Positions 26,042 to 34,705 of a stretch of 64,000 nucleotides of DNA are shown here, piece by piece. The position numbers were made by a program, and so were the translations under genes. Location: the NCBI GenBank assembly GCA_022072125.1, contig JAJVIH010000020.1, positions 62,001-126,000 of the forward strand. The letters run 5' to 3'. The DNA is from Myxococcota bacterium (lineage in GTDB: Bacteria > Myxococcota > JAJVIH01). Position 1 is the first letter of the stretch; the number at the start of each line of letters is the position of its first letter. A model generated the notes under the pieces. That model did no database searches. It saw nothing but the letters and a program-made list of their open reading frames with translations, and had not been told where the DNA came from.

Positions 26042-27528
26042 CGGCGCATCCGCGCCAGCACGGCGCGCAGCCGCCGGCGATCGCTTTCCGTCAGTTCGCC
26101 CAGCAGGACCGCCATTCCCAGCGCGGCCAGCGACACCATCGCCATGGCCGCCAGCGCGGCGAAACCTTTCAGCGGAATCAACATGCCCAGAACCCGGCAG
26201 GCGCCCAGGATCACCGCCGTGCGCATGATGCTGGCCCAGGGCAGCGGCGCCTGAAAAGTCCGCCTTACAAACAGCAACCCGGCCAGCGCCGCCAGGATCA
26301 TGGCGGCGAAGACCCCGGCGGCCGCGCCTTCAAAACCCTGGGAGGGGATCAGCAACCACACCGCCAGGGTTTCCAGCGCCAGCGCCAGCGCCGCCAACTC
26401 CACCGCGCGCCGCGGCATTCCCGCGCCAGAGGCCACGCTGGCGCACAGGTAGAAGACGGACATCGCGGCGTGAGCGGGAGCCAGCCATTGCAACGCCGCA
26501 CCCGCGCCCTGGTATCGCGCGCCGCTGATCAGCAACACGGCGGCTTCCGGAAAAGCGGTCAACGGCGCGGCGATGGGCAGCACCAGCAGCAGGCTGTAAC
26601 GGATGGCGTCGCGGATGGCCGCGCGAACCGTCTCCAGGTTTTTTTCGCTGGTCAGCCGCGAGATCACCGGAAACAACACCAGCGTCACGGCGATGGACCC
26701 CTGGTAGGGAATCCGCCCCAGGTTCATGGCCGCGCCGTACACCCCCGTGAACTGATCCGCGCTCTCCGGCGGCGACAGCCGCTTGAGCGCGAAAACATCC
26801 ACCTTGAGCATCAGGTTGAACACCACGGTGAACAGCACGATTCCCGAAGCGAAAGCAGCGAATTCACGGACGGCAGGCGCCTCGCCCGCGCCCTCCCCCG
26901 CTCCCACCCGCCAGGCCGCGATCAGCAGCATCGAGACCGCGGTCAAGCCGAACCCCGCCATGGCGCCGTTGACGCCAAAGCCCAGCCAGACCAGCGCGAG
27001 CATCAGCGCCATTTTGAGCGTGGTGAATCCCGAATCGAAAGCCGCCTGGGCGAAAAACCGCCGTTCGCCATTCAACCGGCCGATGAACACGCCGTAGATC
27101 GGATACGACAGCAGAACCAGCACGGCGATCCACGCGGGGGGTCGCAGCGCCGGGTCGCGGAAAAATCCGCCCGTGATCACGGGCGTCAAAAGCACCCAAG
27201 CAGATCCAATGATCAGGGACGCCGCCGCCATGCGCCGCAACATCGAGCGCACCACCGGTCCGGGCGCCGCAGCCGCGCTGACGAATTTCGATGTGGTCTC
27301 CCGGGCGCCGGCGATGAGCATCATCCCCAACAGGGTGACCATCTCGTTGACGACGGTGTATTTGCCGTAAAGTTCCGGCCCGAGCAGCCGCTGAAGGCCC
27401 ACCACCAGGGCGAAGCCCGCGAACAGGAAATAGATCTTGGATGCGGCGATGAACAGCGCGCCCCGCCCCAACTGGCGCGCCTGCTCGCCCTGCGTCACCG
27501 GTTCCGGATTGCCCACGGCGTGCGACAA
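26035..27528 (-). CDS. polysaccharide flippase (Wzx/MviN/MATE-like)
   Basis: 497 residues with 12-14 predicted transmembrane helices, beginning GRGALFIAASKIYFLFAGFALVVGLQRLLGP, the typical opening of lipopolysaccharide O-unit flippases (LGxxxYG appears as LGPELYGKYTVV). It would move lipid-linked oligosaccharides across the inner membrane. The neighbouring SGNH hydrolase and GT-C-like protein fit a surface-glycan theme. The last bases overlap those of the convergent gene, so no terminator can separate them. Confidence 0.85.
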   Translation of the reverse strand: MSHAVGNPEPVTQGEQARQLGRGALFIAASKIYFLFAGFALVVGLQRLLGPELYGKYTVVNEMVTLLGMMLIAGARETTSKFVSAAAAPGPVVRSMLRRMAAASLIIGSAWVLLTPVITGGFFRDPALRPPAWIAVLVLLSYPIYGVFIGRLNGERRFFAQAAFDSGFTTLKMALMLALVWLGFGVNGAMAGFGLTAVSMLLIAAWRVGAGEGAGEAPAVREFAAFASGIVLFTVVFNLMLKVDVFALKRLSPPESADQFTGVYGAAMNLGRIPYQGSIAVTLVLFPVISRLTSEKNLETVRAAIRDAIRYSLLLVLPIAAPLTAFPEAAVLLISGARYQGAGAALQWLAPAHAAMSVFYLCASVASGAGMPRRAVELAALALALETLAVWLLIPSQGFEGAAAGVFAAMILAALAGLLFVRRTFQAPLPWASIMRTAVILGACRVLGMLIPLKGFAALAAMAMVSLAALGMAVLLGELTESDRRRLRAVLARMRRQ

Positions 27529-27623
27529 TAGGGACGGCCCGCCGCCGGAGCAAGAAAATCATGGCGCCCGCCCTCACCCGGGCGCCTATTCATACGAAGG
27601 CCCGGCCTGTCCGGCCATATGAT

Positions 27624-28529
27624 CTACTCTGTCGGCTCGTCTTCCACTTTCCCATAGGATTCGGGGTCCACCTCGTATTCATGCTCCGGCGGTTCTCCCC
27701 TGGAAATACGCGGCGGCGGCGCGGACTCTTCCGGAGGGGAATCGCCGCCATGGCGCAGGGACATTTTCTGACGGTGCAGGCGGCGCGCGGCGGTGGTGAT
27801 CTCCGGGTGGAGGTTGTTGTCTTTTGCAATCTGGGCGAGCAGGGGCGCCGTGAATTCGCCCAGGAGTTTGAGACCCAGCCCCACCGGAAAATAGGAATTG
27901 CGCACCAGCGCCTCACGGATGGCCACGCGGTAACGCCAGCGCTCGCTGCGGAATATCTCCTCCAGCACCACGGCGGCGACCGGACGCCGTGTGGCCATCA
28001 CCAGCACGTCCGGCTCGCGGATACGCGGATTGTTGAGCAGGTTGCGGATCACGATGGAATCGTGATCCAGAATCAGGCGCTCCAGCATTTCGCGGCGGAT
28101 TCCCTTGGCGTGGGCGCGGCGCTCACCCAGGGTCAGCCGGGCCAGGTCCTTGTTGAGCCGGAGTTCCTCCTCTGAAATTTCGTATCTTCCCGGCGGGTTG
28201 AGCATCCAGCGGGCGATGTCGTCCTGCCCGAGGGACCGCGCGGCGGCGTAGATGCGCTGCTTCAGTTCATATGTTTCCTCGCCGAGGGCGTCGCCCAGCC
28301 CCAGCAGGTCCTGAAGCGCCAGCATGGCCTCGCGGTAACGGTGGATTTTCGCCTTCTGGCCCGCGTCAAATACCTGAATCACCGCGACAATCCGCTCGCC
28401 CGGCCACTCCTGAAAGGCTTCCAGCAGAACCGTGCGGCGGGCTGCGCTGCCGTCAAAAAAACAGATGCGCGACGCCAGTCCCTGGGCCAGGGCCATTTCT
28501 TCCGGGGTGACGGGGACATCCGGATTCAT
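27624..28529 (-). CDS. helical (HEAT-like) repeat protein of unknown function
   Basis: 301 residues from the ATG at 28529. It is all-helical in appearance, with repeats of the kind LLNNPRIREPDVLVMATRRP and ALVRNSYFPVGLGLKLLGEF, similar to HEAT-like proteins common in deltaproteobacterial-type genomes. The C-terminus is acidic and disordered (VDPESYGKVEDEPTE). The start is supported by a promoter whose -10 ends 6 nt before this ATG. An in-frame ATG at 28595 lacks a ribosome site. It follows the two ArsA-like ATPases. Confidence 0.65.
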   Translation of the reverse strand: MNPDVPVTPEEMALAQGLASRICFFDGSAARRTVLLEAFQEWPGERIVAVIQVFDAGQKAKIHRYREAMLALQDLLGLGDALGEETYELKQRIYAAARSLGQDDIARWMLNPPGRYEISEEELRLNKDLARLTLGERRAHAKGIRREMLERLILDHDSIVIRNLLNNPRIREPDVLVMATRRPVAAVVLEEIFRSERWRYRVAIREALVRNSYFPVGLGLKLLGEFTAPLLAQIAKDNNLHPEITTAARRLHRQKMSLRHGGDSPPEESAPPPRISRGEPPEHEYEVDPESYGKVEDEPTE

Positions 28530-28535
28530 GACCAG

Positions 28536-28563
28536 ATTGTAACGCGCGCCCCCGCCCGCGCAA
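28536..28563 (-). promoter_or_regulatory. candidate leaderless promoter of the helical-repeat gene
   Basis: Leftward TTGCGC (28558-28563), 16 bp, TACAAT (28536-28541). The ATG at 28529 begins exactly 7 nt after the -10, where transcription normally starts, so the mRNA would have no leader. No Shine-Dalgarno sequence precedes the ATG, consistent with this. Confidence 0.5.
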
Positions 28564-28631
28564 AGGGCCAGAACGGCCTCACCCCTGTGCGGCATGCCGG
28601 AGGAACCTCTCTGGCGAGCGCCAACGGAGCT

Positions 28632-29747
28632 TCACTTTTCCAGATTCATCAGCGCCTGGGAGATCATCAGCAGGCCGCGCATGTCGTCCACCCCTTCGGG
28701 CAGGCTGGGCAGGGCCAGCGTGGCGGCGTTTCCGCCCGCCTCCTTGCGCAGTTTCTCCACCAGCCCCTGGTGCAGACGGACTTCTTCCAGTTCACGTTCC
28801 GCCAGCGGCTGTAATTTGCGCCAGGCGGAAACCAGTTCCGGCGGCGCCCCCGGAGGCAGCAGATCGTCCGTGGGCATGCGCCGCTCGCCAACCACTGCCT
28901 GGCTGCGGTTGAGAATGAACCCGCGGAACGGCAGGTTCATTTCACGGGTCTTGGCGTGGAAAAACTCCGCCTCGGCGAGAGCCGCCTGGGCGGGAGAAGT
29001 CACCAGCAGGAATGCGCACTCCGGTTTCGACAGGAACTCGCGCATTTTGGTCACGTCCATGTTCAGCGACTGCATGATCTGGGAAAACATGCCCAGCGTG
29101 CCTTGCAATTCCGACGCCAGTTGATCGCCGAAAACCATGCCGAAAATGGAATTGATGAAACGCGAAGGCACGCCCCACCCGCTCTGCTCGCTGACGGCGA
29201 ACAACTTGAAAACACGGCCGTCAATGAAACCCGCCAGCTTCGCGGGGGCTTCCAGAAAGGCCAGGGCGTTCCGCGACGGCGGCGTATCGAGCACCACCAG
29301 GTCGTAGGAGTTGTCCTGAATGAAGTTGTACAGGGCTTCCATCGCCGTATATTCCTGCATGCCCGCGATCATGTTGCTGATCTGGCGATAGATGCGGTTC
29401 TCCATGAACTTGCGGGCATCCTCCTCGGAATTGGTCAGGCGGCGCACCGAGGCGTCGGAAACAATCTGCGGATCGAGCATCCAGGCGTCGAGCAGGCCGG
29501 GCGCGGCGATCCCGGCTTCCGCCAGGCGATCTTCCGGCAACGGGGCGGGCTGGGGGGTGTTGCGCGACACCCCCAGGGTCTCCGCCAGGCGGCGGGAGGG
29601 ATCAATCGTCACCACCAGCACGCGCCGCCCCAGGCGCGCCGCCGCGACCGCCAGGGCCGCCGAGGTGGTGGTCTTGCCCACGCCGCCCGCGCCGCAGCAC
29701 ACGATCACCCGCTGGTTGCGGATGAGGGATTCAATCAACCCGCTCAT
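28632..29747 (-). CDS. ArsA/GET3-like ATPase (canonical P-loop)
   Basis: 371 residues. The deviant Walker A loop is near the N-terminus (VIVCCGAGGVGKTTTSAALA); the switch I region is VVTIDPSRRLAETLGV and switch II is DLVVLDTPPSRNALAFL. ArsA-type ATPases move arsenite or, as Get3/TRC40, tail-anchored proteins. No arsenite pump or ArsR is nearby, so a targeting or envelope role is likelier. It overlaps the sister ATPase by 4 bp (ATGA); the two may form a heterodimer like the two halves of ArsA. Confidence 0.88.
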   Translation of the reverse strand: MSGLIESLIRNQRVIVCCGAGGVGKTTTSAALAVAAARLGRRVLVVTIDPSRRLAETLGVSRNTPQPAPLPEDRLAEAGIAAPGLLDAWMLDPQIVSDASVRRLTNSEEDARKFMENRIYRQISNMIAGMQEYTAMEALYNFIQDNSYDLVVLDTPPSRNALAFLEAPAKLAGFIDGRVFKLFAVSEQSGWGVPSRFINSIFGMVFGDQLASELQGTLGMFSQIMQSLNMDVTKMREFLSKPECAFLLVTSPAQAALAEAEFFHAKTREMNLPFRGFILNRSQAVVGERRMPTDDLLPPGAPPELVSAWRKLQPLAERELEEVRLHQGLVEKLRKEAGGNAATLALPSLPEGVDDMRGLLMISQALMNLEK

Positions 29748-30661
29748 GCGCTCTCCCGCGTCAGGTTACCCGCGATGGCGTTGAGCAGTTCCAGCCCATG
29801 AAACCGGAATTCGGGCGTGGTGTACAATGGCGCGGACAGGTTCGCCCGCAGGCGCTGGATGGATTTGCGGCTGGCGTCAATCTGCTTCAGGCCTCCCGCG
29901 CCATACAGGGGGTATTGCTGGATCATGGGGACCAGCGCTTCCCGCTCCCGGGGGGTGAAGGGATCAATGGGAAAGCGGTTGAGCACCACCGCCCCCACAT
30001 GCACGCGGGTTTCCTTGAGTCCCTCGATCAACTCCAGACATTCGGTCACGGGCAGAGTCTCCGGCAGGGTGACCACGCAGGCGCAGGATCGCGCCGGATC
30101 GTTCATATAACTCTGTCCCTCGCGCAGGTTGCGGGCCATGGGACCGCTGGTGATGAGTTTGAGCAATATCTCCGGCAGGCCGGTGAGCCCCAGGGTGTGC
30201 CCGGTGGCCGGCATGTCCACGAAGATCAACTCATGCTGCGGAGAGCCGTCCCTGCGGGTCTTCTTGATGAGTTTGAGCAGGTGCTGAAACACGCCCATCT
30301 CCGCGAAGGACGGTGCGGCGTCGAGGAAACGCCGGAGCGCGCGCGAGCGGATGGCCGCCTTGGCCAGCAGTTCCGAGGGCAGCACCGAAGCGAGGAAATC
30401 CTCGTGACCCGCACGCATGTAGAGGTAGCAGCCGTGGATACCCGGCGCGAGCGGCTCCGGTTCCTCCGTCCAGTTTTCCCGGCCAAACCAGCGCCCCACC
30501 GCCGAATACCCTTTTCCGGGTTCGCCGATTTCGGTGAGCAGCACGCGCTTGCCCGCCTTCGCGGCGGCGAGGGCGAGCGCTCCGGTGACGCTGCTGCGGC
30601 CCACGCCGCCCTTTCCGGTCACCAGCACAATGCGGCGATCAAACAGCGGGTTGCCGCTCAT
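29744..30661 (-). CDS. ArsA/GET3-like ATPase with Arg in place of the P-loop Lys
   Basis: 305 residues, same fold as its neighbour. The signature loop reads VLVTGKGGVGRSSVTGALAL: the first, signature Lys is kept but the phosphate-binding Lys of GK[ST] is Arg. Switch II is ELIFVDMPATGHTLGLTGLP, the characteristic ArsA DTAPTGHTLR-like motif. Reduced or regulatory ATPase activity is expected unless Arg substitutes. It overlaps both neighbours by 4 bp and is probably the second gene of the operon. Confidence 0.86.
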   Translation of the reverse strand: MSGNPLFDRRIVLVTGKGGVGRSSVTGALALAAAKAGKRVLLTEIGEPGKGYSAVGRWFGRENWTEEPEPLAPGIHGCYLYMRAGHEDFLASVLPSELLAKAAIRSRALRRFLDAAPSFAEMGVFQHLLKLIKKTRRDGSPQHELIFVDMPATGHTLGLTGLPEILLKLITSGPMARNLREGQSYMNDPARSCACVVTLPETLPVTECLELIEGLKETRVHVGAVVLNRFPIDPFTPREREALVPMIQQYPLYGAGGLKQIDASRKSIQRLRANLSAPLYTTPEFRFHGLELLNAIAGNLTRESA

Positions 30662-31359
30662 GGTTTTTCGTTTCGCTTCAGCCGGTTGATCAGGCCCAGA
30701 TCCTCTGAACCCAGAAAGTGAAAGGTAATGTACAGGTGGGTATTGAGATGCCAGCCGCCGCCTTCCACCGGACGGGCGAATTTCCCATCCTCGTAGTTGA
30801 TGAAATAACGGCCGAACAGGGGCTTGACCACATTGAACGCGGTCCCGAAGGACAGCCAGTGCAGCAGATACCAGTCGGTTCCCAGCCCAAGGGCGATGGC
30901 CGGGCCATCCATGCCGCGGATGCGCTCGCCCGCGTACTCGCCTGTCTTCATCAGCGAGTCATTGCGCGGCTGCCAACCGATGATGTGGTAACCCGCCCCC
31001 AGATAAACGTAAGGGTCGAGACAGGTATCCACTTTTGTAAAGGCCAGCGGATGCAGTTTGGCCACCCCGAGAATATGTCCCCCGCCCTGCCGTTCATTGC
31101 GGTCAAACAGCGAGGCTCCAAAACCGGTGAGTTGCGCCTCCAGCGAGGCGTAGTCGAAGAAGTTGAAACCCAGGCGGAATGCAGGCGAAAACTGGATGCT
31201 GGAACGATCCCCCGCCTGCAGCGCCGGGTCGGATGAGGTGTATCCACCGAAGCCAAACCCCAGGCCGGTGTATAATCCATGACGCGCCTGGGCGCTTTCC
31301 GGCAACGCCGCCAAGGCCAACAAGGCAATCAGGAAACCGGTCACACGTATGCGCCGCAT
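30658..31359 (-). CDS. small outer-membrane beta-barrel protein
   Basis: 233 residues from the ATG at 31359 with signal peptide MRRIRVTGFLIALLALAALPESAQA. The mature part alternates glycine/aromatic strands (GLYTGLGFGFGGY, PYVYLGAGYHIIG, IALGLGTDWYLLHWLSFG, NTHLYITFHFL), as in OmpA/OmpW-size barrels of 8 strands. It heads the ArsA operon (ATGA overlap), linking those ATPases to the envelope. Function unknown. A run of alternating GC lies about 50 bp upstream. Confidence 0.72.
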   Translation of the reverse strand: MRRIRVTGFLIALLALAALPESAQARHGLYTGLGFGFGGYTSSDPALQAGDRSSIQFSPAFRLGFNFFDYASLEAQLTGFGASLFDRNERQGGGHILGVAKLHPLAFTKVDTCLDPYVYLGAGYHIIGWQPRNDSLMKTGEYAGERIRGMDGPAIALGLGTDWYLLHWLSFGTAFNVVKPLFGRYFINYEDGKFARPVEGGGWHLNTHLYITFHFLGSEDLGLINRLKRNEKP

Positions 31360-31464
31360 GTCAGAACCCGTCCATCTGGCTGGAAACACAGGGCTTGCTT
31401 AACAGCATCCAGCGCGCGCGCGCAAGCACAAACCGCCGCCGCGGGGTCCGGGAGCGACAAAGTC

Positions 31465-32868
31465 TCAGGGGAGATCAATCCGGGCGTCGCATGAGCCGCT
31501 GCGGGGAGCGCAAACTTCCCAGCGGTAGGTGACTTTTTTCGGGTCCTGGCGGTTCACGCAGATGCGATAGCTGGAGGGCTCGTTCACAAACTGGACGTTC
31601 TTGCAGACGCTGCCGTCCGGGCAATCGAAATCATCGAAGCAGTTCCAGACCACGCCGCTGCAGTAAAACCCCGACGGGCATTCTCCGTCGTTCTTGCAGG
31701 AAAAGCCGCAGAACCCCCTCGCCGACCCTTTTTCGGTGATGCCCTGCAAACAGCCAATCTCCTCGCATTCAGAGGCGAAGTCGCAGGCCTTGCAGGTGCG
31801 CGCCGGGTTGGTGAAGCAGCGCCTGGTCCGCTGATCGCAATATTGCCCGAACGGGCAATCCGCCGCGCTTTCACAGATTCCGGTCTGACAACGCCCCTGT
31901 GCGCAGACCTGGCCCAATGGGCATCCCGAGGAATCGCCGCAGCCGGCCTTGCAGGTCTTCGACGGCGAATCGCAAATTTGTCCCATGGGGCAATGGATAT
32001 CCTTCAGGCATTGAACGGCTTTGATGCAGGAGCCGCCCACGGTGTCGCACATGGCCCCCGCCGGGCAATCCAGGTTGGAAAAACAGGGCTCGGCGGGCTG
32101 GCACAGCCGCTCGGCGTTGCAGCGCTCCCACGAGGCGCAGTCGGAGTCGGTGGAGCAAAGGCATTGCCGGGTCGCGCGATCACATTTCAGCTTGCCGGGA
32201 CACACATTGTCGTTGTCGCAGGCGCATTGCCGGCGGGCGTCATCCCAGACAAAACCTTCCGGGCAACAGGAAGGACCGGCGCACATGCAGGCGTCCTGAT
32301 CCGGATTGTAGCGGTGCAGCGGAGGGCAACAGGCGTCGTCGCCGCAAACACAGCTCTGCGACCCCTGCACCACGGCGGTTTGCCGCAGGTGGTAACCATC
32401 CGGACAACAGGAGTCCGCCACGCACAGGCATTTCCTTTCGTTTTCGTTCCAGCGGAAACCCTCCGGGCAGCAGGAAGCGCCCGTACACAGGCAGCGCTGT
32501 TCCTTCTCATCCCAAACGTGATCCCGCGGACAACATTCGCTGGCCCTGCAAACACAGGCTTCGGCGTCCTTGTCCCACGTCAGGTTGCGCGGACAACATT
32601 CATCCCCGCGGCAGACACAGGCGCCGTCCCGGTATTCATATCCAGTTCCGCAACAGGTTTCGCCCGAACAGGCGCAACCCCCCTCCTTGCATTCAAAACC
32701 TCGCGGACACACCTGGCTGGACTGGCAAACGCAACGGCCTTCCTGCTCCGCGAAACCCGGCGGACACAGGTCCACAATGCCCGTGCGGGCGCACCCCGCC
32801 GCCAGAAGCGCGGCGATCCACCATACCGCGCGGAACCAGCGCCGCAATCCGGAGGTCCACGGCGTCAC
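31465..32868 (-). CDS. cysteine-rich repeat lipoprotein
   Basis: 467 residues with a signal ending in lipobox LAAGC (MTPWTSGLRRWFRAVWWIAALLAAGC). The mature protein has two repeat types. About 35-240 holds seven or eight units like CVCRGDECCPRNLTWD or CLCTGASCCPEGFRWN. About 240-400 holds units like DCPAGAMCDTVGGSC, resembling Dickkopf/EGF-type disulfide modules. The Cys count is very high and must need oxidative folding, so it is exported and probably surface-exposed. Its GTG start overlaps the vWA lipoprotein stop by 4 bp, suggesting a functional pair. Confidence 0.82.
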   Translation of the reverse strand: MTPWTSGLRRWFRAVWWIAALLAAGCARTGIVDLCPPGFAEQEGRCVCQSSQVCPRGFECKEGGCACSGETCCGTGYEYRDGACVCRGDECCPRNLTWDKDAEACVCRASECCPRDHVWDEKEQRCLCTGASCCPEGFRWNENERKCLCVADSCCPDGYHLRQTAVVQGSQSCVCGDDACCPPLHRYNPDQDACMCAGPSCCPEGFVWDDARRQCACDNDNVCPGKLKCDRATRQCLCSTDSDCASWERCNAERLCQPAEPCFSNLDCPAGAMCDTVGGSCIKAVQCLKDIHCPMGQICDSPSKTCKAGCGDSSGCPLGQVCAQGRCQTGICESAADCPFGQYCDQRTRRCFTNPARTCKACDFASECEEIGCLQGITEKGSARGFCGFSCKNDGECPSGFYCSGVVWNCFDDFDCPDGSVCKNVQFVNEPSSYRICVNRQDPKKVTYRWEVCAPRSGSCDARIDLP

Positions 32869-33956
32869 CGCTGCACCTCGTAGGAGATGCGGATGCGCGA
32901 CTTCACCGGAGGGGTATAGTCGCCGTCGAAACGGATCAGCCGGTTCACCGCATCGAAGGCATAGCCTTTCAACGGGTCGAGGCTGATATTCACACCATCC
33001 ACGGTCACCGCCAGCGTATTGGGAATGGGCGGCGCGCGCAGCGGAAACACCCGGCGGGGAGGACGCACCCGGGAGGCCAGCCGCGTCAGCAGCCCGTTGT
33101 AATCCGGGTTGCAGATGGATTCGACCAGTCCGCCCGTGCTTTCGGCGGCTTCGATATAACGCAGCCCGGGCTCCGCCTCGGCGCCATACAGACCTTCATC
33201 GCCGGGAGGGGTGCATCCCTCCGGGGGCAGCCCGGCAATCACATTGATGGATATCCGGTTTTCGTTCCCCGCTCCCATCAACAACTTGAACTGGCGGATG
33301 TAGTAGCCGGTTTTCCCGCGGGACTGATCATCCTCGTCGCTGATGATGATGACAAACAGGTCGGCTTCCGGACGCAGAAACCCCTTGTTTTCATTGTCCG
33401 TGCGCGGAGGAGTAAGCGCCAGCAGCAGGGAGGCCAGACCTTCCTCCTGCACCACGGCGGTATTGGCGAGGCGCAACGATTCCCGGAAGCTTTTCGCCGG
33501 ATCGCTGCTCTGAGCGGTCAGAAATGGCGGCGTTCCCATCAGCCTGCCGCCTCGCGCGCCGGAATTGGCGGTGCTGATCACGCCCAGGTGAAAATCAATA
33601 CGCGAATCATAGAGCGACCCGAGGAAGCGGTCGAAGGCCGCCACCAGGCGCTCCCGTTCGTTGGCCATGCTGCCCGAGGTGTCAATCACCCACAGGATAT
33701 CCACGCTGCCGGCCGACTGGATGAACTCGTCAATCTGCCGGAGGTTGTTCAGACCCGCGGGCGTGACCGCGGGCGGCTGTACGGGCGGAACCCTCACCGC
33801 CGCCGTATCCGCATCGGCCTGCTTGACCTCCGGCGGCTGGTAATCCGGCATTTCAATGGGGTATCCGACATGCTCGCGGCTGATCACGCCGCCATCGCAC
33901 GCCGCGCACAGGGCGCAGGCGATGATCAGAACCGGCAGGAGCGAAGGGCGTCGCAT
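32865..33956 (-). CDS. vWA-domain lipoprotein
   Basis: 363 residues from the ATG at 33956 (MRRPSLLPVLIIACALCAAC; lipobox LCAAC). A Pro-rich linker leads to a von Willebrand A domain with an intact MIDAS (ILWVIDTSGSMANERE), so it can bind a metal ion and a protein ligand. The C-terminal about 80 residues form a beta-rich module (IPNTLAVTVDGVNISLDP, KSRIRISYEVQR). An in-frame ATG at 34007 is possible but lies before a weaker signal. It is coupled to the Cys-rich lipoprotein and lies 86 bp after nadD. Confidence 0.85.
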   Translation of the reverse strand: MRRPSLLPVLIIACALCAACDGGVISREHVGYPIEMPDYQPPEVKQADADTAAVRVPPVQPPAVTPAGLNNLRQIDEFIQSAGSVDILWVIDTSGSMANERERLVAAFDRFLGSLYDSRIDFHLGVISTANSGARGGRLMGTPPFLTAQSSDPAKSFRESLRLANTAVVQEEGLASLLLALTPPRTDNENKGFLRPEADLFVIIISDEDDQSRGKTGYYIRQFKLLMGAGNENRISINVIAGLPPEGCTPPGDEGLYGAEAEPGLRYIEAAESTGGLVESICNPDYNGLLTRLASRVRPPRRVFPLRAPPIPNTLAVTVDGVNISLDPLKGYAFDAVNRLIRFDGDYTPPVKSRIRISYEVQR

Positions 33957-34042
33957 CGGAGGCGGATTGTATCCTTCCGTGGCGAAGGGCTCAACCAGTA
34001 TTTTCAAGATTCAACCGGATGATGGATATCCGGCCGGCAGCC

Positions 34043-34630
34043 TCAGCCATTTTCGCCAGACGATTGATAGAGTCCGCGTTCGCGGATGCGCTCCGCCACC
34101 ATCCGCGGAACCAGCGTGGAGAATTCGCCGCCGCTCCGGATGCGTTCGCGGATATCCTGGCTGGAGATTTCCGGAAAGATCACCGTTTCCTGGGATCCCG
34201 CGCCGATGCCGCCCCTGGAAAGCACCACCACCTTCGCCAGGGATTCGACGACCTCCGGCTCTTTCCAGCGGCGGCGATCCGTCAGGTAATCCGCGCCGGC
34301 GATCCAGTGAAATTCCTGCCCGGGATGACGCCCGCACAAGGCCCGCAGGGTGTCCACGGTCCATGACACGCCGCCCAGTTCCTGCTCGATGCGGCTGATG
34401 CGCGCGCCCAGGGGGATCAGCGGCGACAACGCCAGTTCCAGCAAACCAGCGCGTTCCTCGTAATCCAGCATGGATTTGCCGAAGGCGTGCCGCCAGGCGG
34501 GAATGACCCAGACTTCCCTGTAGCCGGCGACATGCAGCAGGTAGAAGACCACGCTGCAATGCCCAAAATGGGGAGGATCAAACGCCCCCCCGTACAGGGC
34601 GATGGGAGCGGATGCGGGCGGAGGAGCCAA
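34043..34630 (-). CDS. nadD: nicotinate-nucleotide adenylyltransferase
   Basis: Adenylates nicotinate mononucleotide in NAD synthesis. 195 residues, normal length. Motifs: ALYGGAFDPPHFGHCSV (nucleotide-binding GxFxPxHxGH), VIPAWRHAFGK, WIAGADYLTDRRRWKEP and SSQDIRERIRSG (the usual ISSTxIR). NAD synthetase is also in this window at 58877-60520. It begins 76 bp past the end of the giant gene, with that gene's terminator between. Confidence 0.92.
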   Translation of the reverse strand: MAPPPASAPIALYGGAFDPPHFGHCSVVFYLLHVAGYREVWVIPAWRHAFGKSMLDYEERAGLLELALSPLIPLGARISRIEQELGGVSWTVDTLRALCGRHPGQEFHWIAGADYLTDRRRWKEPEVVESLAKVVVLSRGGIGAGSQETVIFPEISSQDIRERIRSGGEFSTLVPRMVAERIRERGLYQSSGENG

Positions 34631-34644
34631 GACAAATCCTTCCC

Positions 34645-34686
34645 AAAAAGCGGCGGGCGAAGGCGGATATCACCTTCGCCCGCCGC
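34645..34686 (-). terminator. intrinsic terminator of the giant lipoprotein gene
   Basis: A perfect 14-bp GC-rich stem (34650-34663 with 34673-34686) with a 9-base loop is followed leftward by TTTTT (34645-34649). It is 20 bp after the stop codon at 34706. Confidence 0.9.
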
Positions 34687-34705
34687 AGCCATTCAGAACA
34701 GCCAA

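Noticed and set aside
28632-30661. An arsenic-resistance operon because of two ArsA-like ATPases.
   Set aside because: No ArsB/Acr3 pump, ArsR, ArsC or ArsD is near; the neighbours are an outer-membrane protein and a helical-repeat protein.
31500-32760. Regularly spaced DNA repeats that could suggest a CRISPR array or tandem non-coding repeats.
   Set aside because: Units are imperfect, in frame and code disulfide modules; there are no identical repeats with unique spacers.
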